Positions 33,324 to 41,340 of a stretch of DNA of 64,000 nucleotides are shown piece by piece (the first letter of the stretch is position 1; each line of letters starts with the position of its first letter). The stretch is from Mediterraneibacter catenae (GTDB taxonomy: Bacteria > Bacillota > Clostridia > Lachnospirales > Lachnospiraceae): NCBI RefSeq assembly GCF_008691045.1, contig NZ_VMSO01000001.1:248001-312000 (forward strand), read 5' to 3'. The translations under genes were made by a program, and so were the position numbers. Below the pieces are notes generated by a model that searched no databases, was not told the DNA's origin, and saw nothing but the letters and a program-made list of their open reading frames with translations.

Positions 33324-34355
33324 TTAACATTGCTCAGCTATCGTATACAGCAGTTTCTCCGTATCCTCCCAGCCAAGGCACGGGTCGGTGATGGATTTCC
33401 CGTATACATGGTCGGTTCCGATCTGCTGGCATCCTTCTACGAGGTAGCTCTCGATCATAACGCCTTTGACAAGTTTCCGGATATCCTCATCAATCCGGCG
33501 GCTGTGCAGGATTTCTTTCACGATGCGGATCTGCTGTTTATATTTCTTGCCGGAGTTGGAATGGTTGGCGTCGATGAGAACAGCCGGGTTTTCCAGATCC
33601 CTCTCCTCGTATTTTTCAAGAAGAAGCTGGATATCTTCATAATGGTAGTTGGGGATCGTATTTCCGTGTTTGTTTACGGCCCCTCTGAGGATCGTGTGGG
33701 TGAGCGGATTCCCTTCTGTCCGAACTTCCCAGCCTCTGGAGATAAAATCATGTCCTCCCTGTGCCGCAACGACAGAGTTGAGCATGACGGAGAAGTCTCC
33801 GCTGGTGGGGTTCTTCATGCCGACAGGGATATCCAGTCCGCTGACCATAAGGCGGTGCTCCTGATTCTCTACGGAGCGGGCTCCGATGGCTACATAGGAG
33901 AGAATATCGGAGAGATAGTGCCAGTTGTCCGGGTAGAGCATCTCATCAGCGGCAGTAAGTCCGGTTTCTGAGATGGAACGGATATGCATATGGCGGATCG
34001 CAAGGATTCCTGCAAGGATATCCGGCTTTGCCTCAGGGTCCGGCTGATGGAGCATCCCCTTGTATCCCTCGCCCGTAGTACGGGGCTTATTTGTATAGAT
34101 CCGGGGCACAAGCACAAGGCGGTCTGCCACCTTTTCCTGTACCTTTGCCAGACGGTTTGTATATTCGCATACGGAGTCTTCATTGTCGGCCGAGCAGGGT
34201 CCTACGATCACGAGAAACTTGTCGGATTCGCCTGTGATCACGTCGCGTATAAGCCTGTCGTGCCCGGCTTTTATTTTTTTCATTTCTGCGGACAAGGGCT
34301 CCAGCGCTTTGACCTCGTCCGGAGAAGGCAGTTGTCTGATAAATGTAAAACTCAT
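33324..34355 (-). CDS. aroF: 3-deoxy-7-phosphoheptulonate (DAHP) synthase, type I
   Basis: This 343-residue cytoplasmic enzyme makes DAHP from phosphoenolpyruvate and erythrose 4-phosphate, the first step of aromatic amino acid synthesis. Visible signatures include FLVIVGPCSADNEDS, RIYTNKPRTTGEGYKGM, GARSVENQEHR, MKNPTSGD and DANHSNSGKKYKQQ with metal and substrate ligands. Its length fits the AroFGH class, which includes the N-terminal feedback region. GAGGGAAA precedes ATG 34355. No other shikimate gene is adjacent. Confidence 0.95.
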   Translation of the reverse strand: MSFTFIRQLPSPDEVKALEPLSAEMKKIKAGHDRLIRDVITGESDKFLVIVGPCSADNEDSVCEYTNRLAKVQEKVADRLVLVPRIYTNKPRTTGEGYKGMLHQPDPEAKPDILAGILAIRHMHIRSISETGLTAADEMLYPDNWHYLSDILSYVAIGARSVENQEHRLMVSGLDIPVGMKNPTSGDFSVMLNSVVAAQGGHDFISRGWEVRTEGNPLTHTILRGAVNKHGNTIPNYHYEDIQLLLEKYEERDLENPAVLIDANHSNSGKKYKQQIRIVKEILHSRRIDEDIRKLVKGVMIESYLVEGCQQIGTDHVYGKSITDPCLGWEDTEKLLYTIAEQC

Positions 34356-34416
34356 TGTATTTTCCCTCTGTAATTTTTATTTTAGTTCATTGGCGGATCG
34401 GCTGATTCCGCCGGAC

Positions 34417-34580
34417 GTAACAGTTCAGTCCGCGCCATTCGTAAAACCGCACTTCGTGCTTATTGCGGCTGACACCGTTGTTTTACTCATTGACAGACGC
34501 TCAACTCATCTGAATGCCAGTCGATGGATTCTTATGCGAACATAAATCCGTCGACTGGCATCAGATGGCTGAACCGTTAC
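34417..34580. repeat. Dispersed palindromic repeat, full copy
   Basis: A 164-bp element bounded by GTAACAGTTCAG and CTGAACCGTTAC. Inside are hairpin 1 (GTAAAACCGCA...TGCGG...GTTTTAC) and hairpin 2 (GCCAGTCGATGGATT / AATCCGTCGACTGGC with a CGAA loop). It is the best match to the copy at 53505. It contains no coding sequence. Confidence 0.8.
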
Positions 34581-34638
34581 CAACGGACAAATTATAATAC
34601 AGAGAAGGGAAATTGTCGATACTTCCGCATAAAAAGTC

Positions 34639-34667
34639 TTGACAGATGAGAAAAAAACGTTTATATT
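34639..34667 (+). promoter_or_regulatory. Promoter of the ATP-grasp operon
   Basis: TTGACA (34639-34644), a 17-base spacer and TATATT (34662-34667) give a near-consensus promoter. The implied start near 34674 leaves a leader of about 205 bases. Confidence 0.8.
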
Positions 34668-34680
34668 AACACCCATAGCA

Positions 34681-34714
34681 AGGGCGCTTGATCATTTGGT
34701 CAAGTGTCCTTTTT
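34681..34714 (+). terminator. First leader hairpin with U-run
   Basis: AGGGCGCTTGA pairs with TCAAGTGTCCT (two G-U pairs) and is followed by TTTT. It begins only about 8 bases after the predicted transcription start. Confidence 0.6.
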
Positions 34715-34758
34715 ACATATATATGAATAAAGGACCGTCCTCAGGCGGTCAGGAGACA

Positions 34759-34806
34759 AAGGCGTTTCTTCTGCTGTATGGTGCAGTGCATAGGAACGTC
34801 TTTTTT
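34759..34806 (+). terminator. Second leader hairpin with six-T run
   Basis: AAGGCGTTTC (34759-34768) pairs with GGAACGTCTT (34793-34802), with an inner CTGC/GCAG step, and runs into six T. It lies 70 bases before the first gene, so read-through must be controlled or the terminator must be leaky. The leader as a whole matches no riboswitch class I know. Confidence 0.6.
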
Positions 34807-34878
34807 GTTTATAGGAAACTCCGTTCCGCGGACAGCAGGCCGGGCGGGGATTTGATTTATGTCAGGAGGAAACACAGC

Positions 34879-36201
34879 ATGAAAGAACTGGTAGAACACA
34901 CAGAAGGGATCAACCGGCTGATGGCGCGGTACGGCGTCAAATTCGGGATTTATAAGGGCGGTGAATTCCACGAGCAGCTCTTTCCGTTCGACGCGATCCC
35001 GAGGGTCATCACCCATGATGATTTTCAGCAGCTTGAAAAAGGCCTGATCCAGCGGGTAGACGCGCTGAATCTGTTCCTTAATGATATATACAGTGAGAAG
35101 AAAATCATAAAAGACGGCGTTATACCGGAAGAATTTGTATTTATTTCCTCCGGTTATCTGCCGCAGTGTGAGGGCATCACGCCACCGAAAAACATATACA
35201 GCCACATATCAGGTATCGATCTGGTGCTTGGAAAAGACGGAGAATGGTACATACTGGAGGACAACTTACGGATTCCTTCCGGCGCATCCTATCCCATGAT
35301 CGCCAGAGAGATATGCAGAAGAGTATCGCCTGCTACATTCAGCAACAACTCTGTTGTAGATAACAGGAACTATGCAGCAATGCTGCGGCAGACCATGGAC
35401 TGGGTGAATACCGGCGGGATTCCGGTCATCATGACGCCGGGGCGCTACAATGCGGCATACTTTGAGCACTCCTATCTGGCGGAGAGAACGGGCAGCGAGC
35501 TTGCCACCTGCACGGATCTGTTTGTGGAAGACAATTACCTGTATTACAGGGATTACCGGGAGAAGAAACAGAAAGTGGGAGTGATCTACCGGAGGATCTC
35601 GGACGAATATCTGGACCCCATGACATTTAATCCGGAATCGCTGATCGGCATCCCGAACATTATGGACGTGTACCGCAGCGGAAATGTGGCTATTGTGAAT
35701 GCTCCGGGAAACGGAGTGGCTGACGATAAGGGCATCTATTATTTCGTTCCCAAAATGATCCGATATTATCTGGATCAGGAGCCGATCCTCAAAAATGCCC
35801 CGACTTATCTGCCGTTCTACGATGAGGACAGAAAATATGTGCTCGACAATCTGGAAAAGCTGGTTGTCAAGGATGTGGCGGAAGCCGGGGGATACGGCGT
35901 GATCTTCGGAAATGAGCTGAGCAGCGAGAAGCTCTCGGAGATGAAGAAACTGATCGAGAAAGAATCCAGACGTTTCATTGCCCAGGAAGTCGTGGATTTT
36001 CAAGATATGGAAGTCATGGAAGGAGAGGACAGAGTGCTCAGGAAAGCAGATCTCCGGGCGTTTGTCCTGTCAGGTGAAACGACAAAGGTATGGCCCAGCG
36101 GCCTTACCAGATTTTCGAGGAATGCGGATTCATTTGTGGTGAATTCATCACAGGGAGGAGGATTTAAAGACACATGGGTATTATCTCAATGGAAAAAGTA
36201 G
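34879..36201 (+). CDS. Circularly permuted ATP-grasp protein
   Basis: The 440-residue predicted amide ligase has YGVKFGIYKGGEFHEQLFPFDAIPRVIT at the N-terminus, IDLVLGKDGEWYILEDNLRIPSG, VVDNRNY and GGIPVIMTPG. VDVYRSGNVAIVNAPGNGVADDKG-like and VVKDVAEAGGYGVIFG segments follow. Together they are typical of the CP_ATPgrasp type 2 family, predicted by comparative genomics to join amino acids or peptides using ATP. ATG 34879 follows AGGAGGA. The open frame back to 34639 runs through the promoter and leader hairpins and is not coding. The next gene begins 28 bases before its stop. Confidence 0.9.
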   Translation: MKELVEHTEGINRLMARYGVKFGIYKGGEFHEQLFPFDAIPRVITHDDFQQLEKGLIQRVDALNLFLNDIYSEKKIIKDGVIPEEFVFISSGYLPQCEGITPPKNIYSHISGIDLVLGKDGEWYILEDNLRIPSGASYPMIAREICRRVSPATFSNNSVVDNRNYAAMLRQTMDWVNTGGIPVIMTPGRYNAAYFEHSYLAERTGSELATCTDLFVEDNYLYYRDYREKKQKVGVIYRRISDEYLDPMTFNPESLIGIPNIMDVYRSGNVAIVNAPGNGVADDKGIYYFVPKMIRYYLDQEPILKNAPTYLPFYDEDRKYVLDNLEKLVVKDVAEAGGYGVIFGNELSSEKLSEMKKLIEKESRRFIAQEVVDFQDMEVMEGEDRVLRKADLRAFVLSGETTKVWPSGLTRFSRNADSFVVNSSQGGGFKDTWVLSQWKK

Positions 36202-36848
36202 ATCATCTGTACTGGCTCGGACGCTATACAGAGAGAGTTTATACAACGCTGCGGGTGTTCTTTCATATCTATGACAAAATGATCGAACAGCCGGAAGGAA
36301 TTTATGCGAAATACTGCGAAAGACTGAATATCCCGAATATCTATACATCCAACCGGCAGTTCGTCATGTCATATCTTTTCAATGAAGACAATCCGGATTC
36401 TCTGCGCTCCAATATGGAACGTGCCTATGATAATGCAGTGGTACTCAGAGATGAGCTGAGCACCACGGTACTTTCCTATGTACACCTTGCAGTGGGGGCT
36501 TTTGAGGGATGCAGGAAAACGACGGCCCCGCTTCTCGAACTGCAGCAGGTGATCGATGATCTGCTCGCTTTCTGGGGAGGAGCAGACGATTACGTGGAAC
36601 AGGAGGACTGCCGCAATATCCTCAAATGCGGGAAATATGTAGAGCGGCTTGACCTCTGCATGCGGCTTGATTATCATACGGAAAATCTGGAAAAAGAGTA
36701 CAGAAAACTGTGTAACAGGCTTGGAAAAACAAATCTGGTTTACCATGAGGCAAGTCTGAACCGTCTGGAAGAGATCATACTGCGGGAGGAGCATCCGGAG
36801 CAGTACTACAGGGAAGCGCTGGGGTGCCTGGGTGCTCTGCTGGCATAG
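36174..36848 (+). CDS. Alpha-E domain protein
   Basis: The 224-residue all-helical protein starts with the family hallmark DHLYWLGRYTERVYTTLR and contains NPDSLRSNMERAYDNAVVLRDELS, a characteristic run with conserved E-R and N-A pairs. Alpha-E proteins almost always accompany circularly permuted ATP-grasp and transglutaminase genes, and are thought to work with them in making or modifying a peptide. It overlaps the ATP-grasp gene by 28 bases. Confidence 0.9.
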   Translation: MGIISMEKVDHLYWLGRYTERVYTTLRVFFHIYDKMIEQPEGIYAKYCERLNIPNIYTSNRQFVMSYLFNEDNPDSLRSNMERAYDNAVVLRDELSTTVLSYVHLAVGAFEGCRKTTAPLLELQQVIDDLLAFWGGADDYVEQEDCRNILKCGKYVERLDLCMRLDYHTENLEKEYRKLCNRLGKTNLVYHEASLNRLEEIILREEHPEQYYREALGCLGALLA

Positions 36849-36886
36849 GTGGCCGATTTACAGCTGGCCAATTTAGAGGCTTGATT

Positions 36887-37771
36887 ATGAGAAAATTAAA
36901 ATTTGAGTATAGTATGGAACTGAAATTTTCATCTCCGGTGAGCAGACATTATTTTGCACTGCGCTGCGTCCCCGGGGATTCTTTGCGGCAGAAGATCACG
37001 CTGACCGAATGCCGTGTGAGTCCTGCCGATTACACAAGTGCGGATAAAGACGGATTCGGGAACCTGAAGATCAGCGGAGGCTGCCGGAGATTACATGATA
37101 TGTTCAGCTATTATGTCGCGGGCACAGCCGTTGTGCAGGGAATGATCGTGCAGAAATGTCCTCTTCATCCCATGTACCGGTATCCGTCTAAGTATACTGA
37201 ACCCGGACCGGAGATTACTTCATTTGCAGAGAAAGTGTCACAGAAGTGCAAAAGACAGGGAGCAGAGACGGCTATGGACAGGGCAGTGTGCGCCATGCAT
37301 GATCTGTATATCCGTTTTCAATATATCCCTGGTGTGACGGATATAGGAACGACTGCAGAGCAGGCGCTCATGCAGGGAAAGGGCGTATGTCAGGACTATG
37401 CCCATATCATGATCGCAGTGATGCGCAGGATGGGAATCCCGGCACGGTATGTAAACGGTCTGATGATCGGGGAGGGAGCCACCCATGCGTGGGTGGAAAT
37501 TTATACGGACGGCGGCTGGTACGGTCTGGACCCGACAAATGACCTGTATATCGATGATTACTATATCAAGCTCGCTCACGGGCGGGATTACGCGGACTGC
37601 GTGGTAGACAAAGGAATCTTTCTGGGAAATGCATCTCAGGAACAGAAAATATATGTGAATGTGGAGGAAATCAGTGATGGTAGAGACAGTAGTGTCAATG
37701 GAACTGCCGGTGGACGAGAAGCTGACGATCCGGAAAAACCGGATCATGCCGGCACATCCTACAGGGGATGA
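36887..37771 (+). CDS. Transglutaminase-like cysteine protease
   Basis: The protein has 294 residues. The catalytic triad is visible as GKGVCQDYAH (Cys168), GATHAWVEIY (His200) and GLDPTND (Asp215). The N-terminal beta domain with a YVAGTAVVQ segment matches the bacterial transglutaminase N-terminal domain. There is no signal peptide, so it acts in the cytoplasm. It is expected to cleave or transfer a peptide amide bond, possibly on the product of the ATP-grasp/alpha-E pair. ATG 36887 has only a weak AGAGG site. The gene end overlaps the next gene by 95 bases. Confidence 0.88.
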   Translation: MRKLKFEYSMELKFSSPVSRHYFALRCVPGDSLRQKITLTECRVSPADYTSADKDGFGNLKISGGCRRLHDMFSYYVAGTAVVQGMIVQKCPLHPMYRYPSKYTEPGPEITSFAEKVSQKCKRQGAETAMDRAVCAMHDLYIRFQYIPGVTDIGTTAEQALMQGKGVCQDYAHIMIAVMRRMGIPARYVNGLMIGEGATHAWVEIYTDGGWYGLDPTNDLYIDDYYIKLAHGRDYADCVVDKGIFLGNASQEQKIYVNVEEISDGRDSSVNGTAGGREADDPEKPDHAGTSYRG

Positions 37772-38654
37772 AAAGAGGATCGCGATCGTGACGGGGACTC
37801 ACGGAGATGAGCTGGAAGGCCAGTTCGTGTGTTATGAGCTGCTCAGAAGGCTGAAGGCGGAGCCGGGATATCTGAAAGGAATTGTGGACGTCTATCCGGC
37901 GCTTAATCCTCTGGGGATCGATTCGATCACGAGAGGAATTCCCATGTTTGATCTGGATATGAACCGGATTTTCCCGGGCAATGAGGAAGGCCCTATGATG
38001 GAGTCTGTCGTGTACGGGCTCATGGAAGACCTGAAAGGCGCAGATCTGTGCGTGGATATCCATGCCAGCAATATTTTTCTGATGGAGCTGCCTCAGGTGC
38101 GGATCAATGAGCTCACGGCGGAAACCCTTGTCCCTCTTGCAAAGAAGATCAATGTAGATTTTGTGTGGGTCCATGCGTCGGCCACAGTTCTTGAGTCCAC
38201 TCTTGCTTACAGTCTGAACAGTATCGGAACCCCCACACTGGTCGTTGAGATGGGTGTAGGTATGCGGATCACGAAAGAATACGGATATCAGCTCGTGGAA
38301 GGAATCCTGAATGTGATGAAGGAACTGGGTGTCTGGGAAGGCGATGTGGGAGAAGTACGGACTCCCATCGTATCTACGGACCGGGAGGTGGGATACCTGA
38401 ACGCGGACGGTGCAGGGATCTATGTGCCCCATGTAAAGATCGGCGAACAGGTAGAAGAGGGAACGCTTCTTGGCGAGATCTTAAATCCTCTGACCGGGGA
38501 TGTGGAGCAGTCGGTGACAGCGCCGATCTCAGGACTGGTATTTACGAGAAGAGAGTATCCGGTCGTTTACAGCGGTTCACTGCTGGGACGGATACTTGGC
38601 AGCAGCGACAAAGAAAAGGAGGCGGATGATAATGCGGAAGACGGAAATATATAA
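37677..38654 (+). CDS. M14/AstE-family metallo-amidohydrolase
   Basis: The 325-residue protein is of the succinylglutamate desuccinylase/aspartoacylase class. Zinc ligands are intact in TGTHGDELEGQF (His42, Glu45) and CVDIHAS (His129). MNRIFPGNEEG and LVVEMGVGMRI form the rest of the pocket. The C-terminal barrel (VEEGTLLGEILNPLTGDVEQ) resembles a lipoyl-like cap. It hydrolyses an N-acyl or peptide-like amide. GGAGGAAA precedes ATG 37677. It overlaps the genes on both sides. Confidence 0.88.
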   Translation: MVETVVSMELPVDEKLTIRKNRIMPAHPTGDEKRIAIVTGTHGDELEGQFVCYELLRRLKAEPGYLKGIVDVYPALNPLGIDSITRGIPMFDLDMNRIFPGNEEGPMMESVVYGLMEDLKGADLCVDIHASNIFLMELPQVRINELTAETLVPLAKKINVDFVWVHASATVLESTLAYSLNSIGTPTLVVEMGVGMRITKEYGYQLVEGILNVMKELGVWEGDVGEVRTPIVSTDREVGYLNADGAGIYVPHVKIGEQVEEGTLLGEILNPLTGDVEQSVTAPISGLVFTRREYPVVYSGSLLGRILGSSDKEKEADDNAEDGNI

Positions 38655-39567
38655 GCTGGGATCACCGTACCGGGAGGATCTCACGATCAGCGGCTATACC
38701 TTCGGACATGGGCGTAAATCAGCGTGTATCGTGGGAAGCATCCGGGGAAATGAAATACAGCAGCTCTACGTCTGCTCCCAGATCGTAAGGAAGCTGGAAG
38801 AGCTTGAGGCGTCTCACGCCATCGCCTCCGGTAAGGAGATCCTTGTGGTGCCTTCTGTCAACCATCACGCCATGAACATCGGCAAGAGATTCTGGCCGGT
38901 GGACAATACGGATATCAACCGTATGTTCCCGGGATACGATCAGGGAGAGACGACGCAGAGGATTGCGGACGGTGTGTTCCGGACGGTAAAAGATTATGAC
39001 TACGGCATACAGTTTGCAAGCTTTTACATGCCGGGAGACTTTATCCCACACGTCCGTATGATGGACACGGGCAGGCAGAATACTAGCCTTGCCGGGCTGT
39101 TCGGACTTCCCTATGTAGTGGTGAGAAAGCCAAAGCCTATAGATACGACCACACTGAACTATAACTGGCAGATCTGGGATACCAGCGCATTCTCCCTGTA
39201 TACGATGGAGACGGACTTTATCGACGAAGTGTCTGCTCAGCAGGCGGTATCCGCAGTGCTGCGTTTCCTGACCAGAATGGGTATTCTGAAATACAACAGC
39301 CATAACGGATACATCTCTACGGTGATCGGCGAGGAAGAACTGGCATCCGTGCGGACAGCTTCAGGCGGCATATACAGAAGACTGTGCCATCCCGGAGACG
39401 AAGTGCGGATGGGGACACCCCTTGCCGAGATCGTCCATCCTTATGAGGGAAATGTAATCTCTACAGTGCTTTCCCCGACAGAAGGAATTGTATTTTTCAC
39501 ACATAAAAAACCCCTTGTGACGGAGAATGAAGTAATCTGCAAGATCATACGCAGGCTGCATGCATAA
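38632..39567 (+). CDS. M14/AstE-family paralogue lacking two zinc histidines
   Basis: The 311-residue protein is homologous to the preceding gene along its length (NTDINRMFPGYDQGE, VRMGTPLAEIVHPYEGNVISTV). Where the first has T-H-G-D-E, this one has SIRGNE (Arg38, Glu41), and the later zinc His is replaced within QFASFYMPGD (127-135). It therefore should not bind zinc in the normal way. Possible roles are a substrate-binding partner or regulatory subunit of the active paralogue, or changed chemistry (inference). AAGGAGG precedes ATG 38632, and its start overlaps the previous gene by 23 bases. Confidence 0.85.
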   Translation: MRKTEIYKLGSPYREDLTISGYTFGHGRKSACIVGSIRGNEIQQLYVCSQIVRKLEELEASHAIASGKEILVVPSVNHHAMNIGKRFWPVDNTDINRMFPGYDQGETTQRIADGVFRTVKDYDYGIQFASFYMPGDFIPHVRMMDTGRQNTSLAGLFGLPYVVVRKPKPIDTTTLNYNWQIWDTSAFSLYTMETDFIDEVSAQQAVSAVLRFLTRMGILKYNSHNGYISTVIGEEELASVRTASGGIYRRLCHPGDEVRMGTPLAEIVHPYEGNVISTVLSPTEGIVFFTHKKPLVTENEVICKIIRRLHA

Positions 39568-39611
39568 CGAAAAAAGTGGGGCTGTCGGGAAATAGATAGT
39601 CCCTTTTTCGG

Positions 39612-39734
39612 TCAAGGTGATGATCCATATTGCATGTCCCCGGGAAGATTTGAGAAATTCAGTTCTTCTTTTGTCGGAGTAAACAGGATTTCAATTCGGT
39701 TCATGATTTCCAGATAACAGGCTTCTTTACTCAT
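39612..39734 (-). CDS. Possible 40-residue small protein
   Basis: An ATG at 39734 with a GGAAACGGAG stretch upstream opens 40 codons (MSKEACYLEIMNRIEILF, then TPTKEELNFSN). The amphipathic pattern and clean stop are coding-like. I do not recognise a family, and it could be the head of a lost gene. The rest of the 380-base gap holds the ROK promoter region. Confidence 0.35.
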   Translation of the reverse strand: MSKEACYLEIMNRIEILFTPTKEELNFSNLPGDMQYGSSP

Positions 39735-39912
39735 TTTTGTTTTCTCCGTTTCCTTCCTTAATACTGTATTGAAAATACAGAAGAACTGTGTCTGCGATAT
39801 GATGCTTTTATGAAATTCAAGGGAAATTGATGTGAATTCACGCTATATTTCCGAAGGATAGAATGCATTCCAGAAAATGCGTGACAGTTTTGAAAAAAAA
39901 ATATATAATTAT

Positions 39913-39934
39913 TTTTATTAAAGTAATAATAAAA
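39913..39934. promoter_or_regulatory. Palindrome at the ROK regulator promoter
   Basis: TTTTATTA (39913-39920)-N6-TAATAAAA (39927-39934) is a perfect spaced palindrome 14 bases before the ROK gene start. A related AT-rich site lies at the promoter of the dehydrogenase (41291-41318), in which TTACTTTAATAAA is the reverse complement of part of this one. Confidence 0.6.
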
Positions 39935-39948
39935 GTGAGGGATAACAA

Positions 39949-41100
39949 ATGAGACAGAATGCTGCCAGAGGACTGGAACCGAAACGCAGTAATAAGATCC
40001 GGACAGCAAAATTCATCTCAGCCAGGGGAATCACGTCCAAGACAGAGATTTCCGTAAGCCTGAAGTTGAGTATGCCTACTACGCTGCAGAACGTAAAAGC
40101 GCTGGTGGAGGAAGGGATCGTTGAGGAGACAGGAGAATACGAATCCACCGGAGGACGAAAAGCAAAAGCGCTGTCAATTTGCGGCGATGCAGGATATGCC
40201 GTCGGGGTTGATATTACGAATAATCATATTACCATGGTGATAGTAAATGCAAAGAAAGAGATAATGGCTTCTGAGCGAGTCAGATGTGTCTATGAGAACT
40301 GTACACAGTATTATGATTTTTTGGTGCGCGCAGTATCTGACTTTATAGAGAAACAAGGTGTGGAATTGACAAAGATTGCCGGAATCGGCTTCTCACTGCC
40401 CGGTATTGTTGATAAGGAGCAGAGCCTGCTCCTGCGTTCCCACACACTAAAAGTACAGAATGTAAGCTTCCGGTCTGTCGGCAATGCTCTTGGGTATCCC
40501 TGTGACATTGAGAATGATGCCAACAGCGCAGCCTATGCCGAGCTGGGAACAGCGGCAGTATCCGGCGATGCAGCAGAAGATGAAGAAACGAATGCAGTAT
40601 ATCTCTCTTTAAGCAATACGGTAGGTGGCTCGATCTGTTTCGGCGGACAGCTGTATTCTGGAGATAATTTTAAGAGCGGCGAATTCGGCCATATGGTGAT
40701 CGAAAAGAACGGCAGGCAGTGTTACTGCGGAAAGCGGGGGTGTATGGACGCCTACTGTTCAGCGCTGGTCCTTCAGGAAAATACAGACAGAAGTCTGGAA
40801 TGCTTTTTCGACGGGGTGAGAAAAAAGGAACCGGAAATCCTGAAAGTATGGGACAGATATCTGGATGATCTGGCGACAGCAGTGACAAACCTTCGGATGA
40901 TATTCGACTGCCGGATCGTACTGGGCGGATATGTGGGAGGTTATCTGGAAGAGTTTATGCATGAGCTGTCCAGAAAAGTGATGCAGTATAATAATTTCGA
41001 CGTGGACACGTCCTATCTCCGGACAGGAAAGTATAAGTTGAATGCCGCGGCGTATGGAGCGGCGTTAAAATTTATAGAAAGCATATTTGACAATATATAA
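39949..41100 (+). CDS. ROK-family transcriptional regulator (XylR/NagC type)
   Basis: The protein has 383 residues. The N-terminal winged helix (RTAKFISARGITSKTEISVSLKLSMPTTLQNVKALVEEGIV) is followed by a ROK sugar-kinase-like domain. That domain shows AGIGFSLPGIVD, IENDANSAAYAELG and the zinc-binding motif GEFGHMVI...CYCGKRGCMDAYCS. The DxGxT phosphate motif is replaced by VGVDITNN, so it binds sugar rather than phosphorylating it (family knowledge). It precedes the dehydrogenase/GPH transporter pair, which it very likely represses. Confidence 0.93.
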   Translation: MRQNAARGLEPKRSNKIRTAKFISARGITSKTEISVSLKLSMPTTLQNVKALVEEGIVEETGEYESTGGRKAKALSICGDAGYAVGVDITNNHITMVIVNAKKEIMASERVRCVYENCTQYYDFLVRAVSDFIEKQGVELTKIAGIGFSLPGIVDKEQSLLLRSHTLKVQNVSFRSVGNALGYPCDIENDANSAAYAELGTAAVSGDAAEDEETNAVYLSLSNTVGGSICFGGQLYSGDNFKSGEFGHMVIEKNGRQCYCGKRGCMDAYCSALVLQENTDRSLECFFDGVRKKEPEILKVWDRYLDDLATAVTNLRMIFDCRIVLGGYVGGYLEEFMHELSRKVMQYNNFDVDTSYLRTGKYKLNAAAYGAALKFIESIFDNI

Positions 41101-41159
41101 TACAGAGTGAACGGAAGCGCCCCGGGAGGCGGGACGTCATCTCTCTAAATAGAAGACAG

Positions 41160-41195
41160 GAACTTCAGCAGTAAAGCAGCTGGGGTTCTTTTTTT
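41160..41195 (+). terminator. Terminator after the ROK gene
   Basis: GAACTTCAGC (41160-41169) pairs with GCTGGGGTTC (41179-41188), followed by seven T. Confidence 0.8.
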
Positions 41196-41257
41196 GTGTG
41201 CTTTTCACAAAAAGAGAACACCATAATTGTGCACTTGAGAGAAACCGCAAAATCTAA

Positions 41258-41318
41258 TTGACAAACAGGGATAATAAGATAATAATATAATTACTTTAAT
41301 AAAACAATTAATAAAAGT
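41258..41318 (+). promoter_or_regulatory. Promoter and operator region of the dehydrogenase gene
   Basis: TTGACA (41258-41263), a 17-base spacer and AATAAT (41281-41286) form a promoter. Just downstream, an AT-rich sequence with TTACTTTAATAAA and AATAAAAGT repeats the half-sites found at 39913-39934, consistent with ROK binding over the start. Confidence 0.55.
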
Positions 41319-41340
41319 CAAAACAAAAGGAGAAAAAGAA

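Noticed and set aside
34732-34762. Guanidine or other known riboswitch in the ATP-grasp leader
   Set aside because: The conserved loops of ykkC and mini-ykkC RNAs are not present, and I could not match any other class by eye.
34639-34878. N-terminal extension of the ATP-grasp protein by 80 residues
   Set aside because: The stretch contains a near-consensus promoter and two terminator hairpins, and ATG 34879 has its own AGGAGGA. The extra residues have no family resemblance.
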